A stretch of DNA of 60,275 bases, taken from positions 1-60,275 of the forward strand of contig JAJEHD010000016.1 in assembly GCA_022819505.1 (NCBI GenBank), written 5' to 3'. Shown in pieces: positions 20,556 to 30,071 of this stretch. A program made the position numbers and the translations under genes. This stretch comes from Acidimicrobiia bacterium (lineage in GTDB: Bacteria > Actinomycetota > Acidimicrobiia > Acidimicrobiales > Aldehydirespiratoraceae). The first letter of the stretch is position 1. The number at the start of each line of letters is the position of its first letter. The notes under the pieces were generated by a model. That model was not told the origin of the DNA, did not search any database, and saw only the letters and a list, made by a program, of their open reading frames with translations.

Positions 20556-20726
20556 GTGGACGGTCAGCGGCCCGGCGGCGACGGCCAGCAGCCTCGCAAT
20601 CTGCGCTGGGCCCGGATCGCGCTGGTGGCCGGCGCGCTGCTGCTGGCCGCGGCCGCGACCCTGATCGTCTGGGACGCGGCCAGCGACGATCCGCCCGTCC
20701 CGGTGATCACCGGCCGCGACGGCTGA
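20556..20726 (+). CDS. Small single-pass membrane protein
   Basis: A 56-residue reading frame beginning with GTG 6 nt after the greA stop. The N terminus is hydrophilic ([19 protein letters not shown]). One strong membrane helix follows ([19 protein letters not shown]), then a short acidic, Pro-rich tail ([17 protein letters not shown]). The positive residues before the helix predict an N-in topology. I do not recognise a family. Placement in the gap after greA and the clean helix make it plausible, but no strong ribosome-binding site supports it. Confidence 0.45.
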   Translation: MDGQRPGGDGQQPRNLRWARIALVAGALLLAAAATLIVWDAASDDPPVPVITGRDG

Positions 20727-20744
20727 GCGGGATGCATCCGGCTC

Positions 20745-20750
20745 TAGGAT
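20745..20750 (+). promoter_or_regulatory. -10 box, leaderless leuC promoter
   Basis: TAGGAT ends 7 nt before the GTG of leuC. Confidence 0.5.
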
Positions 20751-20757
20751 CACAGGC

Positions 20758-22164
20758 GTGAGCGGAGCGCGAACGCTGAGCGAGAAGATCTGGGACCGCC
20801 ACACGGTGGCCCGCGGCGGAGACGGCGAGCCCGACCTGCTCTACATCGACCTGCATCTGGTGCACGAGGTCACCTCGCCGCAGGCCTTCGACGGTCTGCG
20901 GCTGTCGGGGCGAGCGGTTCGGCGCCCCGACCTGACGGTGGCCACCGAGGACCACAATGTGCCCACCGCCGACATCGACAAGCCGATCGCGGATGCTGTC
21001 AGCCGCACCCAGGTGGAGACCCTGCGCCGCAACACCGAGGAGTTCGGCATCACCAACTACCCGATGGGTCACGCCAAGCAGGGCATCGTCCATGTGATCG
21101 GCCCCGAGCAGGGCCTGACCCAGCCGGGCATGACCATCGTTTGCGGAGACTCCCACACCTCCACCCACGGGGCCTTCGGGGCCATCGCCTTCGGCATCGG
21201 TACCAGCGAGGTGGAGCACGTCCTGGCCACCCAGACGCTCCCCCAGATGCGGCCGGGGACGATGGCGGTCACCGTCGACGGAGCCCTGGCCGAGGGGGCC
21301 ACCGCCAAGGACGTGATCCTGGCCATCATCGGCCGCATCGGCACCACCGGAGGGGTCGGGCGCATCATCGAGTACCGGGGCCCGGTCATCGAGGCACTGT
21401 CGATGGAGGGCCGCATGACGGTGTGCAACATGTCCATCGAGGCCGGCGCCAAGGCGGGCCTGATCGGCCCCGACGAGACCACGTTCGAGTACCTGCGCGG
21501 CCGGGAGCGGGCCCCGTCGGGCGAACTGCGGGAGCGGGCGCTGGACGACTGGCGCACCCTGCGTACCGATGCCGGGGCCTCCTTCGACGTCGAGGTGACC
21601 CTCGACGGTGCCGAGATCTCCCCCATGGTGACCTGGGGAACCAACCCGGCCCAGTCGGTGCCGCTGGCGGCCGCCGTCCCCGAGCCCGACAGCTTCGACG
21701 ACCCGGCCCGCCGGGAGGCCGCCGCCCGGGCCCTGGACTACATGGGCCTTGACGCCAGCACCCCGATGCGCGCCATCGCGGTGGACACGGTGTTCATCGG
21801 CTCGTGCACCAACAGCCGCATAGAGGACCTGCGGGCCGCGGCCGCGGTGGTCGAGGGCCGGCGGGTGGCGGCGGGTGTGCGAACCCTGGTGGTCCCGGGT
21901 TCGGGCCAGGTGAAGGCCCAGGCCGAGGCCGAGGGCCTGCCGGAGATCTTCCGGTCGGCAGGGTTCGACTGGCGCGAGCCGGGCTGCTCCATGTGCCTGG
22001 CCATGAACCCCGACAAGCTGGCGCCGGGCGAGCGGGCCGCCAGCACGTCCAACCGCAACTTCGAGGGCCGTCAGGGCCGGGGCGGCCGCACCCATCTGGT
22101 GTCGCCCGCAGTGGCCGCAGCCACCGCCATCGCCGGGCGCTTCGCGGCGCCACAGGACTTGTAA
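20758..22164 (+). CDS. leuC: 3-isopropylmalate dehydratase large subunit
   Basis: LeuC and LeuD together isomerise 2- to 3-isopropylmalate in leucine synthesis, using a [4Fe-4S] cluster. The 468-residue protein is a typical aconitase-family large subunit: [49 protein letters not shown], the cluster cysteines in [13 protein letters not shown] and [14 protein letters not shown], and [12 protein letters not shown]. The GTG start at 20758 follows a -10 box by 7 nt. It is split from leuB, which is on the opposite strand about 0.9 kb away. Confidence 0.96.
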   Translation: MSGARTLSEKIWDRHTVARGGDGEPDLLYIDLHLVHEVTSPQAFDGLRLSGRAVRRPDLTVATEDHNVPTADIDKPIADAVSRTQVETLRRNTEEFGITNYPMGHAKQGIVHVIGPEQGLTQPGMTIVCGDSHTSTHGAFGAIAFGIGTSEVEHVLATQTLPQMRPGTMAVTVDGALAEGATAKDVILAIIGRIGTTGGVGRIIEYRGPVIEALSMEGRMTVCNMSIEAGAKAGLIGPDETTFEYLRGRERAPSGELRERALDDWRTLRTDAGASFDVEVTLDGAEISPMVTWGTNPAQSVPLAAAVPEPDSFDDPARREAAARALDYMGLDASTPMRAIAVDTVFIGSCTNSRIEDLRAAAAVVEGRRVAAGVRTLVVPGSGQVKAQAEAEGLPEIFRSAGFDWREPGCSMCLAMNPDKLAPGERAASTSNRNFEGRQGRGGRTHLVSPAVAAATAIAGRFAAPQDL

Positions 22165-22219
22165 TGGCCCTGCCGATGACCCTGCGGAACTCCGGCCCGA
22201 CGAACGGCAGGTCGCGTCC

Positions 22220-22813
22220 ATGAAGGCCACCCGGATCGTCTCGGGAACCGCGGTGCCGCTGGACCGCAGCGACGTGGACACCGACCAGATCATCCCGTCG
22301 GACTGGCTCAAGCAGGTGTCACGCACCGGGTTCGAGAAGGGCCTGTTCTCGGAGTGGCGCGACGACCGTGACTTCGTGCTCAACGACGAGCTCTATGCGG
22401 GGGCGACCATCCTGCTGGCCGGAACCAACTTCGGGACGGGCTCGTCGCGGGAGCACGCGGTGTGGGCGATCCAGCAGTACGGCTTCGAAGCGGTCATCAG
22501 CCCCCGCTTCGCCGACATCTTCCGCAACAACTGCACCAAGAACGGCCTGATTCCTGCTCAGATCCAGGCTGACGCCGCCGCCGAGTTGATGGCCGCGGTG
22601 CAGGCCGATCCCGATCTCGAGATCACCGTCGACGTGGAACGGCGCCGGGTCGAGGCGCCGGCCATCGGGTTCGAGGCGGCCTTCCCGCTGGAGGCCTCCA
22701 CCCAGCAGCGCTTCCTCGAGGGTCTCGACGACATCGGCATCACGCTGCGCCACACCGAGGCAATCGACGGCTACGAGCGGCGACGGCTCCCCTGGCTTCC
22801 AGCAGCCACCTAG
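22220..22813 (+). CDS. leuD: 3-isopropylmalate dehydratase small subunit
   Basis: A 197-residue swivel-domain partner of LeuC, 55 nt downstream. Family motifs are VPLDRSDVDTDQIIPSDWLK, LLAGTNFGTGSSREHAVWAI, FEAVISPRFADIFRNNCTKNG. The C-terminal region (GLDDIGITLRHTEAIDGYE) is as expected for the full-length protein. No separate promoter is seen, so it is presumably cotranscribed with leuC. Confidence 0.96.
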   Translation: MKATRIVSGTAVPLDRSDVDTDQIIPSDWLKQVSRTGFEKGLFSEWRDDRDFVLNDELYAGATILLAGTNFGTGSSREHAVWAIQQYGFEAVISPRFADIFRNNCTKNGLIPAQIQADAAAELMAAVQADPDLEITVDVERRRVEAPAIGFEAAFPLEASTQQRFLEGLDDIGITLRHTEAIDGYERRRLPWLPAAT

Positions 22814-22826
22814 CCGCTAGCGGTGG

Positions 22827-22859
22827 CCGGCGCATCCATAGGAATGGGAGCGTCGCCGG
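22827..22859 (+). terminator. Possible leuCD terminator hairpin
   Basis: CCGGCG and CGCCGG flank a smaller CCAT/ATGG stem just after leuD. The stem is imperfect and there is no T-run. Low confidence. Confidence 0.25.
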
Positions 22860-22942
22860 GAACCACGGCGGGAATCGGATCGTCTCAACCCTTGACTGCG
22901 GGGCGTGTCGCCCGACTCGCCGCTACGAAAGGCCCTACCTCG

Positions 22943-25207
22943 ATGCGCAAGACCCTCATTCTCGCTATCAGCACGCTGCTGCTGGCTGCCGCCTGCGGCG
23001 GCGACGGCCCGGGGGGAGGTCCCGGAGTCTCCGGCTCGATGGCATCCGGCGAAGGCGCCACTTCCGGGACCGACGCGGCCGGGAGCGGCGGAGGCGACAC
23101 CGTGGTCGAACTCGGCCCCGGCGACGTGGTGCTCACCGCCGGGCTGGTGCGCTTCGATGACTGCGACACCCTGCTCGACTACCTCCACACCGAGTACTCG
23201 GCCCGAGTGGGACCGTGGGGATTCGACGGTGGCGGCTGGTTCGGTCCCATGCCGATGGTCGAGGCGGAGATGGACATGGCCAGCGACGACATGGCTGAGG
23301 CCGCGGCCCCGGCCCAAGGCGTCGCGACGAGCGCTACGGCCGCTCCGGTCGAGGGGGTCGACTTCTCCGGAACGAACGTCCAGGAGCTGGGCGTGGACGA
23401 GGCCGACATCGTCAAGACGGACGGTCGGCGCATCTTCACGGTGTCGGCCGGGCGGCTTGTCGTGGTGGACGCCGCCAGCCGCGGCACCGCCGGCTCGGTC
23501 GCCGTGGCCGAGGGCTGGGGACGGGAGCTGTTCATCGACGGCGACAGCCTGCTGCTGATCACCCGCTCCACCAGCGACGCCGCCGACCGCTCCGAGACCG
23601 TGCTCCAGAGCATCGACGTGAGCGGCGACACGCCGGAGATCACCCAGACCGTCAACGTGCAGGGCAACTACGTCAGCGCCCGCAGCGTCGACGGGATCGC
23701 CCGGGTGATCATGCGCTACGACCCCCAGTGGAGCTTCCCGTTCGTCTTCCCCCAGAACGAGACCGCGGAGGATGTCGCCGAGACTGCCAACCGGGTCGCG
23801 GTGCTTAACTCCACCCTCGACGATTGGCTGCCTCACTACACGGTGGGATCGGCCGACAGCTCGACGGGGTCGCTGATGGTGCCCTGCGGCGATGTGCACG
23901 CCCCGTCGGTGTTCTCGGGCTTCGGGGTGACCACCGTGATGAGCGTGCCCATCAGCGGCGCCTTCGATCCCTCGTCGTCCACCGCGGTGATGGCCCCCGG
24001 CGACACCGTCTACGCCTCGACCGGATCGCTGTACGCGGCCACCACCCGCTGGGTCGAGGCCGACATTTTCGATGACGACGACGCCTGGGAGGAAGCCTGG
24101 CGCCGGCGCCGCACCAGCATCCACCGCTTCGATATCTCCGGCACCCAAGCCGTCTATGAGGCCTCCGGCGAGGTGCTGGGCGTGATTCACAACCAGTTCT
24201 CGCTGTCGGAGCACGACGGCTACCTGAGGATCGTGACCACCGTCGGCGGACCGTGGGGCGATGAGTCCGAGAGCCAGGTGCGGGTGCTGAGCACCGGCGG
24301 CGACGTGCTGACCGAGGTCGGCGCGGTCGGTGACATCGGCCGGGGCGAGCAGGTCCAGTCGGTGCGCTTCGTCGGCGACGTCGGCTATGTGGTGACCTTC
24401 CGCCAGATCGACCCCTTCTACACCATCGACCTGTCCGACCCGGCCAACCCCCGGATCCTGGGCGAGTTGAAGATCCCCGGGTTCTCCAGCTACCTGCATC
24501 CAATCAGCGACACGATGGTGCTGGGCGTGGGATCCGACGCCGACCCGGACGGCCGCATCACCGGGGCCAAGGTGTCGCTGTTCGACGTGAGCGACCTGGC
24601 CGCGCCCCGCGAGGTGGCGGTGTGGACCGCCCCCGACGGCTGGAACGACGTCGGCTGGGACCACCGGGCCTTCCTGTGGTGGGCGCCCGAGAGCCTGGCC
24701 GTGATACCGGTAACGGTGTGGAACGACTGGTCCGGGGCGGTCGTGCTGAGGGTGGCCGACGGCACCATCACAGAGGTCGGGCGGGTCGACCACGAGATCG
24801 AGGGGGAGGCGCCCGGCCAGACCGACTGCAGGCGGCTCACCGAGGCCGACCTGTCGACCACCGACATGGAGGACTTCTCCACCGAGCTCGAGTACATGGT
24901 CTCCGACGACTACGGCGCGGTGCTGGCATGCGAGTCCGGCGAGGCAGGAATGACCGGCTTCGAGTGCTACGACGAACCGTTCTTCATCGATGAGGCTGAG
25001 CGGCTGGGTCTGCTCCGCGGCGACGAGCGGATATCGATCTGCTGGCCCACCGACGCGCCCAACGTGATCGTGCGCAGCATCGTGATCGGCGACGACCTGT
25101 GGACTCTCGGCTTCGAGGGCTGGGGCCAGTTCGACGGCTCGAGTTCGGCCCGCCTGCACGCCAACGACCTGCAAACGCTGGTGCGCCTGGCCGCCCTCGA
25201 GCTCTGA
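22943..25207 (+). CDS. Beta-propeller domain lipoprotein
   Basis: A 754-residue exported lipoprotein. The signal peptide MRKTLILAISTLLLAAACGG ends in a lipobox (LAAAC). A Gly/Ser-rich spacer follows, then the secreted beta-propeller domain family marked by the GVDEADIVKTDGRRIFTVSAG motif. Repeated beta-strand blocks such as VQSVRFVGDVGYVVTFRQID, FYTIDLSDPANPRILGELKI and VSLFDVSDLAAPREVAVW run to the end. Cysteines scattered in the last 200 residues could form disulfides. The family's function is unknown; it is probably a cell-surface binding protein. I start it at 22943 rather than further upstream because the signal peptide begins there. Confidence 0.82.
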   Translation: MRKTLILAISTLLLAAACGGDGPGGGPGVSGSMASGEGATSGTDAAGSGGGDTVVELGPGDVVLTAGLVRFDDCDTLLDYLHTEYSARVGPWGFDGGGWFGPMPMVEAEMDMASDDMAEAAAPAQGVATSATAAPVEGVDFSGTNVQELGVDEADIVKTDGRRIFTVSAGRLVVVDAASRGTAGSVAVAEGWGRELFIDGDSLLLITRSTSDAADRSETVLQSIDVSGDTPEITQTVNVQGNYVSARSVDGIARVIMRYDPQWSFPFVFPQNETAEDVAETANRVAVLNSTLDDWLPHYTVGSADSSTGSLMVPCGDVHAPSVFSGFGVTTVMSVPISGAFDPSSSTAVMAPGDTVYASTGSLYAATTRWVEADIFDDDDAWEEAWRRRRTSIHRFDISGTQAVYEASGEVLGVIHNQFSLSEHDGYLRIVTTVGGPWGDESESQVRVLSTGGDVLTEVGAVGDIGRGEQVQSVRFVGDVGYVVTFRQIDPFYTIDLSDPANPRILGELKIPGFSSYLHPISDTMVLGVGSDADPDGRITGAKVSLFDVSDLAAPREVAVWTAPDGWNDVGWDHRAFLWWAPESLAVIPVTVWNDWSGAVVLRVADGTITEVGRVDHEIEGEAPGQTDCRRLTEADLSTTDMEDFSTELEYMVSDDYGAVLACESGEAGMTGFECYDEPFFIDEAERLGLLRGDERISICWPTDAPNVIVRSIVIGDDLWTLGFEGWGQFDGSSSARLHANDLQTLVRLAALEL

Positions 25208-25235
25208 AAGCAAACGTAATCCACACTCTCAGCGG

Positions 25236-25241
25236 TAAGCT
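25236..25241 (+). promoter_or_regulatory. -10 box, leaderless promoter of the small membrane protein
   Basis: TAAGCT ends 6 nt before the GTG at 25248. Confidence 0.45.
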
Positions 25242-25247
25242 GAGGAC

Positions 25248-25514
25248 GTGTCACGCCTGCTCGCCCGGACCGTACGCCTGCTCAAGTTCGGCGCGGTCGC
25301 GGGCGCGCTGGTCGGCGTGGGCCGCATGATCGTGCGACGCCGGCGCCTGTCGGATTCGGCGGAGTCGTCGTGGCCCACGATCGCGGAGACGGCAGCCCAG
25401 AACGGCGAGTCGATCGACGACGGTGCCGGTGCCCCGGAGCCGCCGACTGACGGCGACGGCGCCGATGACGGTCAGAGCGCCGGCTCGGGCGACGACGACG
25501 CCGACAAGGCTTAG
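25248..25514 (+). CDS. Small hypothetical protein, membrane helix plus acidic tail
   Basis: An 88-residue protein with a basic start (SRLLARTVRLLKFG), a weak hydrophobic segment (AVAGALVGVGRMIV), a basic RRRR stop, and a long acidic tail rich in Asp, Gly and Ala. I do not recognise a family. The -10 box 6 nt upstream of the GTG supports a real, leaderless gene. It converges on the S9 peptidase, with 2 nt between their ends. Confidence 0.55.
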   Translation: MSRLLARTVRLLKFGAVAGALVGVGRMIVRRRRLSDSAESSWPTIAETAAQNGESIDDGAGAPEPPTDGDGADDGQSAGSGDDDADKA

Positions 25515-25516
25515 GT

Positions 25517-27496
25517 CTATAGGCCGGCGATCTCCAGGTCGGGGAGGTCGTCGGCGGGAGTGAACCCGAGGACGCTGCCGAAGAACCCGAGTTCGGCCTC
25601 CAGGGCCGCGATAATGTTCTCGGCGGCGCGGAAGCCGTGCTGCTCGCCCTCGAAGAGGATGTAGGCCACCGGCACGCCCTTGGCCCTCAGGGCGTCGACG
25701 ATCATCTCCGACTGGGACGGGGGCACGATCTCGTCCTCGTCTCCCTGTAGCACGATCATCGGCGCGTCGAAGCCGTCCAGGTGGTTGATGGGAGACCGGG
25801 CGAGGTAGGTGTCCCGGGCCTCGGGGTAGGGGCCGATGAGGCGGTCGAGGTAGCGGGACTCGAACTTGTGGGTGTCGGCGGCCAGGGCCTCAAGGTCGGC
25901 GACGCCGTAGCGGCTGGCCCCAGCTGCGAACACGTCGTGCAGGGCCAGCGCGGCCAGCACGGTGAAGCCGCCGGCGCTGCCCCCTCGGATCAGCAGCCGC
26001 TGCGGGTCGACGTCGCCGCGGCCGGCCAGGAACCGTGCCGCGGCCACGCAGTCCTCCACGTCGACGATCCCCCAGGCGCCGTCGAGGGCCTGGCGGTAGC
26101 GGCGGCCGTACCCGGTGGAGCCCCGGTAGTCGACATCGACTACGGCTATTCCCCGCGACGTCCAGTAGGTGATGGGTAACTGGAGCTGGCGGCGGGCGGC
26201 CGCGGTCGGCCCGCCGTGGGCATGGACCAGCAACGGCGGAAACTCACCGGGCGGGCCGGAGCAGGCCGGGTTGGCCGGCGGGTAGTAGAGGGCGTGGGCA
26301 GTGGCCGTTCCGTCGGGTCCGGTCGGGAAGGTGATCGCCTCGGGCTCGACCAGCAGGCCCGCATCGAACCCCAGATCCCGTGCTGGCCGAACCGCTCGGC
26401 GCTCGCCGTGGCTCCCGCCGACGGTGAGCGCGACGACCTCGGTCTCGTGGCGGTAACCGGCGCCAGCGTAAGCGAGCACCTCCTCGCCGCCGGGGGCGCG
26501 GCGGGCGACTGTGACGGACGAGATTGACGAGTCGGCCGCGGCCACGCGGCTGCCGTCCAACATGACCTGGTCTCCCGACGCCATGCCGGCGACTGCGACG
26601 ATCCCAGCGTCGGCCGCGGCCCAGCGCTGCATGCCGAACACCCACGGCGGGGTGGCCACGTCGAACGCGCCGGTGACGACGGGCACGAGGTCACCGCCGT
26701 CCAGGCCGGCCTCGTAGAGACCCCACCAGTCCTCGTGGTCGCTGCAGACCAGCAGGCGGGCCACTCCGTCGCCGGGATCCCAGCCCGGCTCGCACAGGCT
26801 GCGGTCGCCCCCGGCGCCCAGCACCAGGACCTCGGTTCCGAGCCGGCCGTCGCGGAGTTGGTGAACATGGAGCCGGGTGGCGTCCCACGGCATGTCGGGG
26901 TGGTCCCAGGCAATCCATGCCAGCAGCGAGCCGTCGGGCGACACCCGGGGGGTCATCACGAAGTCAGAGCCCGCCCACAGGGTCTCCACCCGTAGCGAGC
27001 CGTCGGCGGCGATTGCCACCAGTTCGTTAGTCGGCTCGGTGCCGGTGTCGTGGCGCTCCCGCACGCACACGCACCAGCGCCCGTCGGGCGTCACCCGACC
27101 GTCGGCGTAGCGCCAGGCCCGGAGCTCGGGAGGCTCGGTGGTCAGCAGCACCGGGTCGGCGCCGGGGGTGTCGAGACGCCGGAGCCGCTGGTCGCCGAAC
27201 TCGACGTAGTAGAGCGATCCGTTGTGGGGCCACCAGGCGCCGCCACCGTACTCGTGGACCCGTGTACGCACGTTGGCACTCGCCGGAGTCACCTCCAGCG
27301 GGTCGTCGCCGCGGAGGTCGCAGCACATGACCGCAGTGCGGCCGCCCTCGTCGGGGCGGCTCTCGGCCCACCACAGCAGCCACGGCCGCACCGGGTCGGC
27401 GATGACCTCGGAGATCCCCGCGGCCCCCCGAACCAGCGACGCCGCCGTAACCGGTGAAGGCCACGCCCCGTAGGGCACAACCTCCGGTCCGCTCAC
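25517..27496 (-). CDS. S9 family prolyl-oligopeptidase-type serine peptidase
   Basis: A 659-residue peptidase with an N-terminal beta-propeller (WD40-like strands from about residue 40 to 370) and a C-terminal alpha/beta hydrolase. The oxyanion-side motif HAHGGPTAA, the nucleophile elbow in [18 protein letters not shown], the acid in [14 protein letters not shown] and the base in EGEQHGFR form the catalytic triad of dipeptidyl/acylaminoacyl peptidases. There is no signal peptide, so it is likely cytosolic. Its GTG overlaps the stop of the upstream aminotransferase by 4 nt (GTGA). Confidence 0.9.
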   Translation of the reverse strand: MSGPEVVPYGAWPSPVTAASLVRGAAGISEVIADPVRPWLLWWAESRPDEGGRTAVMCCDLRGDDPLEVTPASANVRTRVHEYGGGAWWPHNGSLYYVEFGDQRLRRLDTPGADPVLLTTEPPELRAWRYADGRVTPDGRWCVCVRERHDTGTEPTNELVAIAADGSLRVETLWAGSDFVMTPRVSPDGSLLAWIAWDHPDMPWDATRLHVHQLRDGRLGTEVLVLGAGGDRSLCEPGWDPGDGVARLLVCSDHEDWWGLYEAGLDGGDLVPVVTGAFDVATPPWVFGMQRWAAADAGIVAVAGMASGDQVMLDGSRVAAADSSISSVTVARRAPGGEEVLAYAGAGYRHETEVVALTVGGSHGERRAVRPARDLGFDAGLLVEPEAITFPTGPDGTATAHALYYPPANPACSGPPGEFPPLLVHAHGGPTAAARRQLQLPITYWTSRGIAVVDVDYRGSTGYGRRYRQALDGAWGIVDVEDCVAAARFLAGRGDVDPQRLLIRGGSAGGFTVLAALALHDVFAAGASRYGVADLEALAADTHKFESRYLDRLIGPYPEARDTYLARSPINHLDGFDAPMIVLQGDEDEIVPPSQSEMIVDALRAKGVPVAYILFEGEQHGFRAAENIIAALEAELGFFGSVLGFTPADDLPDLEIAGL

Positions 27497-28692
27497 GACT
27501 GGAACAGCTCGACCATGCGGCCCACGCCCTCGCCGAGGTCGTCGTCGCCCAGCGCGAACGACAGGCGCAGCCCGCCGCTGGCCCCGAAGGCCTCGCCGGG
27601 GACGACCGCCACTCTGGCCCGCTCCAGCAGGAGGTCGGCCAGCTCCAGGGTGGTGCCCGGCCTGACCCCGCCGAAGTCACGTCCCAGCAGGCCGCTGGCG
27701 TCGGGGTAGGCGTAGAAGGCCCCCTCGGGCTCGGGGCACACCAGCCCGTCGATTCCGCTGAGCAGGTCGTGCATGGTGCGGCGGCGGCGGTCGAAGTGAC
27801 CGCGCATCTCCACCACCGCGTCGAGCGGCCCCGACACCGCGGCCAGGGCAGCCGCCTGAGCCACGTTGCACACGTTGGACGTGCAGTGGCTCTGCAGGTT
27901 GCGAGCCGCGGTCATCGCGTCGGACGGCCCGATCATCCAGCCCACCCGCCAGCCGGTCATGGCGTAGGTCTTGGCTACGCCGTTCAGCACGATGCACCGG
28001 TCCCGCAGGTCGGGAACCACCACCGGCATGGAGTGATGCTCGGCCCCGCCGTAGGTGAGGTGCTCGTAGATCTCGTCGGTCAACACCCAGATGCCGTGCT
28101 CGGCGGCCCAGCGGCCGATCTCGGCGATCTCCGAGCGGGGGTAGACGGCGCCGGTCGGGTTCGACGGCGACACGAATATCAGTGCCTTGGTCCGTGGTGT
28201 CCGGGCCGCCTCCAACTGCTCGACGCTCACCCGGAAGCCGGAGGCGGCGGTGGTCAGCAGCGGTACGGCGATCCCGCCGGAGAGGGCGATGGGCTCGGGG
28301 TACGTCGTCCAGAACGGCGTCGGGAGCAGCACCTCGTCCCCGTCGTCGACCACGGCCGAGATGGCGTTGTACACGGCGTGCTTGCCGCCGTTGGTGATGA
28401 GCACATCGGAAGGGTCCACGGCCAGGCCGGAGTCGCGCTCGGTCTTGGCCGCGACTGCCTCACGCAGGTCCTCCAGTCCCCCCACCGGGGTGTACTTGTG
28501 GTGCTGGGGGTCGCGGCAGGCGGCGGCGGCCGCCTCCACGATGTGGTCGGGGGTGGGAAAGTCGGGTTCGCCGGCCCCGAAGCTGATGACCCGCTCTCCC
28601 GCAAGCCGCAGCGCCCGGGCCTTGGCCGTCACCGCCAGGGTTGCCGAGGGTGCGATGGCACCGACCCGCCGTGAGATCCGTTGACTGCTCAT
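27493..28692 (-). CDS. Class I aminotransferase, aspartate-type
   Basis: A 399-residue fold-type I PLP enzyme. Start residues are [27 protein letters not shown], as in AspC/AspAT of the thermophile type. Other motifs are [57 protein letters not shown], and the PLP lysine in [18 protein letters not shown]. It probably transaminates aspartate/2-oxoglutarate; substrate is inferred from family. The ATG at 28692 is preceded by a TACGCT -10 box 7 nt away, so longer upstream starts are unlikely. It is divergent from serC and overlaps the S9 gene. Confidence 0.88.
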   Translation of the reverse strand: MSSQRISRRVGAIAPSATLAVTAKARALRLAGERVISFGAGEPDFPTPDHIVEAAAAACRDPQHHKYTPVGGLEDLREAVAAKTERDSGLAVDPSDVLITNGGKHAVYNAISAVVDDGDEVLLPTPFWTTYPEPIALSGGIAVPLLTTAASGFRVSVEQLEAARTPRTKALIFVSPSNPTGAVYPRSEIAEIGRWAAEHGIWVLTDEIYEHLTYGGAEHHSMPVVVPDLRDRCIVLNGVAKTYAMTGWRVGWMIGPSDAMTAARNLQSHCTSNVCNVAQAAALAAVSGPLDAVVEMRGHFDRRRRTMHDLLSGIDGLVCPEPEGAFYAYPDASGLLGRDFGGVRPGTTLELADLLLERARVAVVPGEAFGASGGLRLSFALGDDDLGEGVGRMVELFQS

Positions 28693-28699
28693 GGCCGCG

Positions 28700-28705
28700 A
28701 GCGTA
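28700..28705 (-). promoter_or_regulatory. -10 box, leaderless aminotransferase promoter
   Basis: TACGCT on the minus strand ends 7 nt before the ATG at 28692. Confidence 0.5.
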
Positions 28706-28789
28706 CCGGTGCATGCTCTACACGATCTGCCGATCTTTGCATGCCGGATGGCGTGGAGCGGGGCTCTGGCGGTGCCAGACTTCCGGGCG

Positions 28790-29935
28790 ATGCCTGCACA
28801 AGCGCCGCCACGGACCGACACCATCACTATTCCCGCCGCGATGCTGCCCTCCGACGGGCGCTTCGGGTCCGGCCCGTCGAAGTTCCGTCCCGAGGCAGCC
28901 CAGGCGCTTGCCGGGCGAGCCGTCGACTACATGGGCACCAGCCATCGCAGGGCAGGGGTGCGCAGCGTGGTGGCCGAGTTGCGGTCCGGGATCGCCGAAC
29001 TGCTGGGGGCGCCCGACGGCTACGAGGTGGTGATGGGCAACGGCGGCGCCACCGCCTTCTGGGATGCGGCCAGCTTCGGTCTGATCGAACAACGCAGCCA
29101 CCACCTGTCGCTGGGCGAGTTCAGCTCCAAGTTCGTCGCAGTGACCGCGTCCGCTCCCCACCTGGAGGAGCCATCGGTGCGGGTCGGCGACTTCGGCACC
29201 TGCCCGCCGCTGGAGGCAGTCGACGGTGTCGATGCCTACTGCTACCCCCACAACGAGACCTCGACCGGTGTGATGCTCGAGGTCCGCCGGCCCCGAGGCG
29301 ACCACGAGGCCCTGGTGCTGGTGGACGCCACCTCGGCCGCGGGCGGGCTGCGCTTCGACGCGGCCGCATGCGACGCCTACTACTTCGCGCCCCAGAAGGC
29401 GCTGTCGAGCGACGGCGGGCTGTGGATCGCCTTGATGTCGCCGTCCGCCGTCGAGCGGATCGAGCGGCTATCGGCGTCGGACCGCTGGACGCCTGCGTTC
29501 CTGGATCTCAAGCTGGCGGTGGACAACTCCCGCAAGGACCAGACCTACAACACGCCCGCGCTGGCCACGGTGTTCCTGACCGTCGAGCAGGTGAACTGGA
29601 TCAACGGCAACGGCGGCCTGGAGTGGGCCGCAGGCCGCAGCGACCGCTCCGCCGACATCCTCTACGGCTGGGCCGAGGCCTCCGAGATCGCCGAGCCCTT
29701 CGTGTCCGACACCGCGATCCGCAGCCGGGTGGTGGGCACCATCGACTTCGACGACCGGGTGGACGCCGACACGATCAGCGCAGTCCTGAGGGCCAACGGC
29801 ATCCTCGACACCGAGGGCTACCGCAAGCTGGGCCGCAACCAGCTGCGAATCGGCATGTTCCCCGCAGTCGAACCCGACGACATAGAGGCTCTAACAGTCT
29901 GCCTCGACTACATCTGCGAGCAGCTCATCACCTAG
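28790..29935 (+). CDS. serC: Phosphoserine aminotransferase
   Basis: SerC makes phosphoserine from 3-phosphohydroxypyruvate, and can serve in pyridoxal synthesis. The protein of about 381 residues is of the actinobacterial type: [71 protein letters not shown], and the PLP lysine in [19 protein letters not shown] place the start at 28790 because mycobacterial homologues begin about 13 residues before the [12 protein letters not shown] motif. An upstream start at 28691 would overlap the divergent promoter. Confidence 0.93.
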   Translation: MPAQAPPRTDTITIPAAMLPSDGRFGSGPSKFRPEAAQALAGRAVDYMGTSHRRAGVRSVVAELRSGIAELLGAPDGYEVVMGNGGATAFWDAASFGLIEQRSHHLSLGEFSSKFVAVTASAPHLEEPSVRVGDFGTCPPLEAVDGVDAYCYPHNETSTGVMLEVRRPRGDHEALVLVDATSAAGGLRFDAAACDAYYFAPQKALSSDGGLWIALMSPSAVERIERLSASDRWTPAFLDLKLAVDNSRKDQTYNTPALATVFLTVEQVNWINGNGGLEWAAGRSDRSADILYGWAEASEIAEPFVSDTAIRSRVVGTIDFDDRVDADTISAVLRANGILDTEGYRKLGRNQLRIGMFPAVEPDDIEALTVCLDYICEQLIT

Positions 29936-29994
29936 CCCGCCCCTCACAAACCCGCGACCAGCCAGGCCGGGGGGTGGCGGCGAGGAACGGGCGA

Positions 29995-30020
29995 CCGACA
30001 ATGGGGCGAAGCCCCGTCGG
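29995..30020. terminator. Hairpin between convergent serC and carboxylase genes
   Basis: GGGGC-GAA-GCCCC forms a tight stem, flanked by CCGAC and GTCGG with a 3-nt bulge. It lies in the 136-bp gap between two convergent stop codons. No T-run, so it is a weak bidirectional terminator candidate. Confidence 0.35.
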
Positions 30021-30071
30021 TCGGACGGCCTCGCCGACAGGACCCGCCGGCCGGAACAGCTAGGCCGGACC

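Noticed and set aside
22817..25213. A 798-codon open frame on the minus strand opposite the beta-propeller lipoprotein
   Set aside because: No family motifs; His/Arg/Gly/Val-rich composition; the plus strand has a signal peptide, lipobox and family signature.
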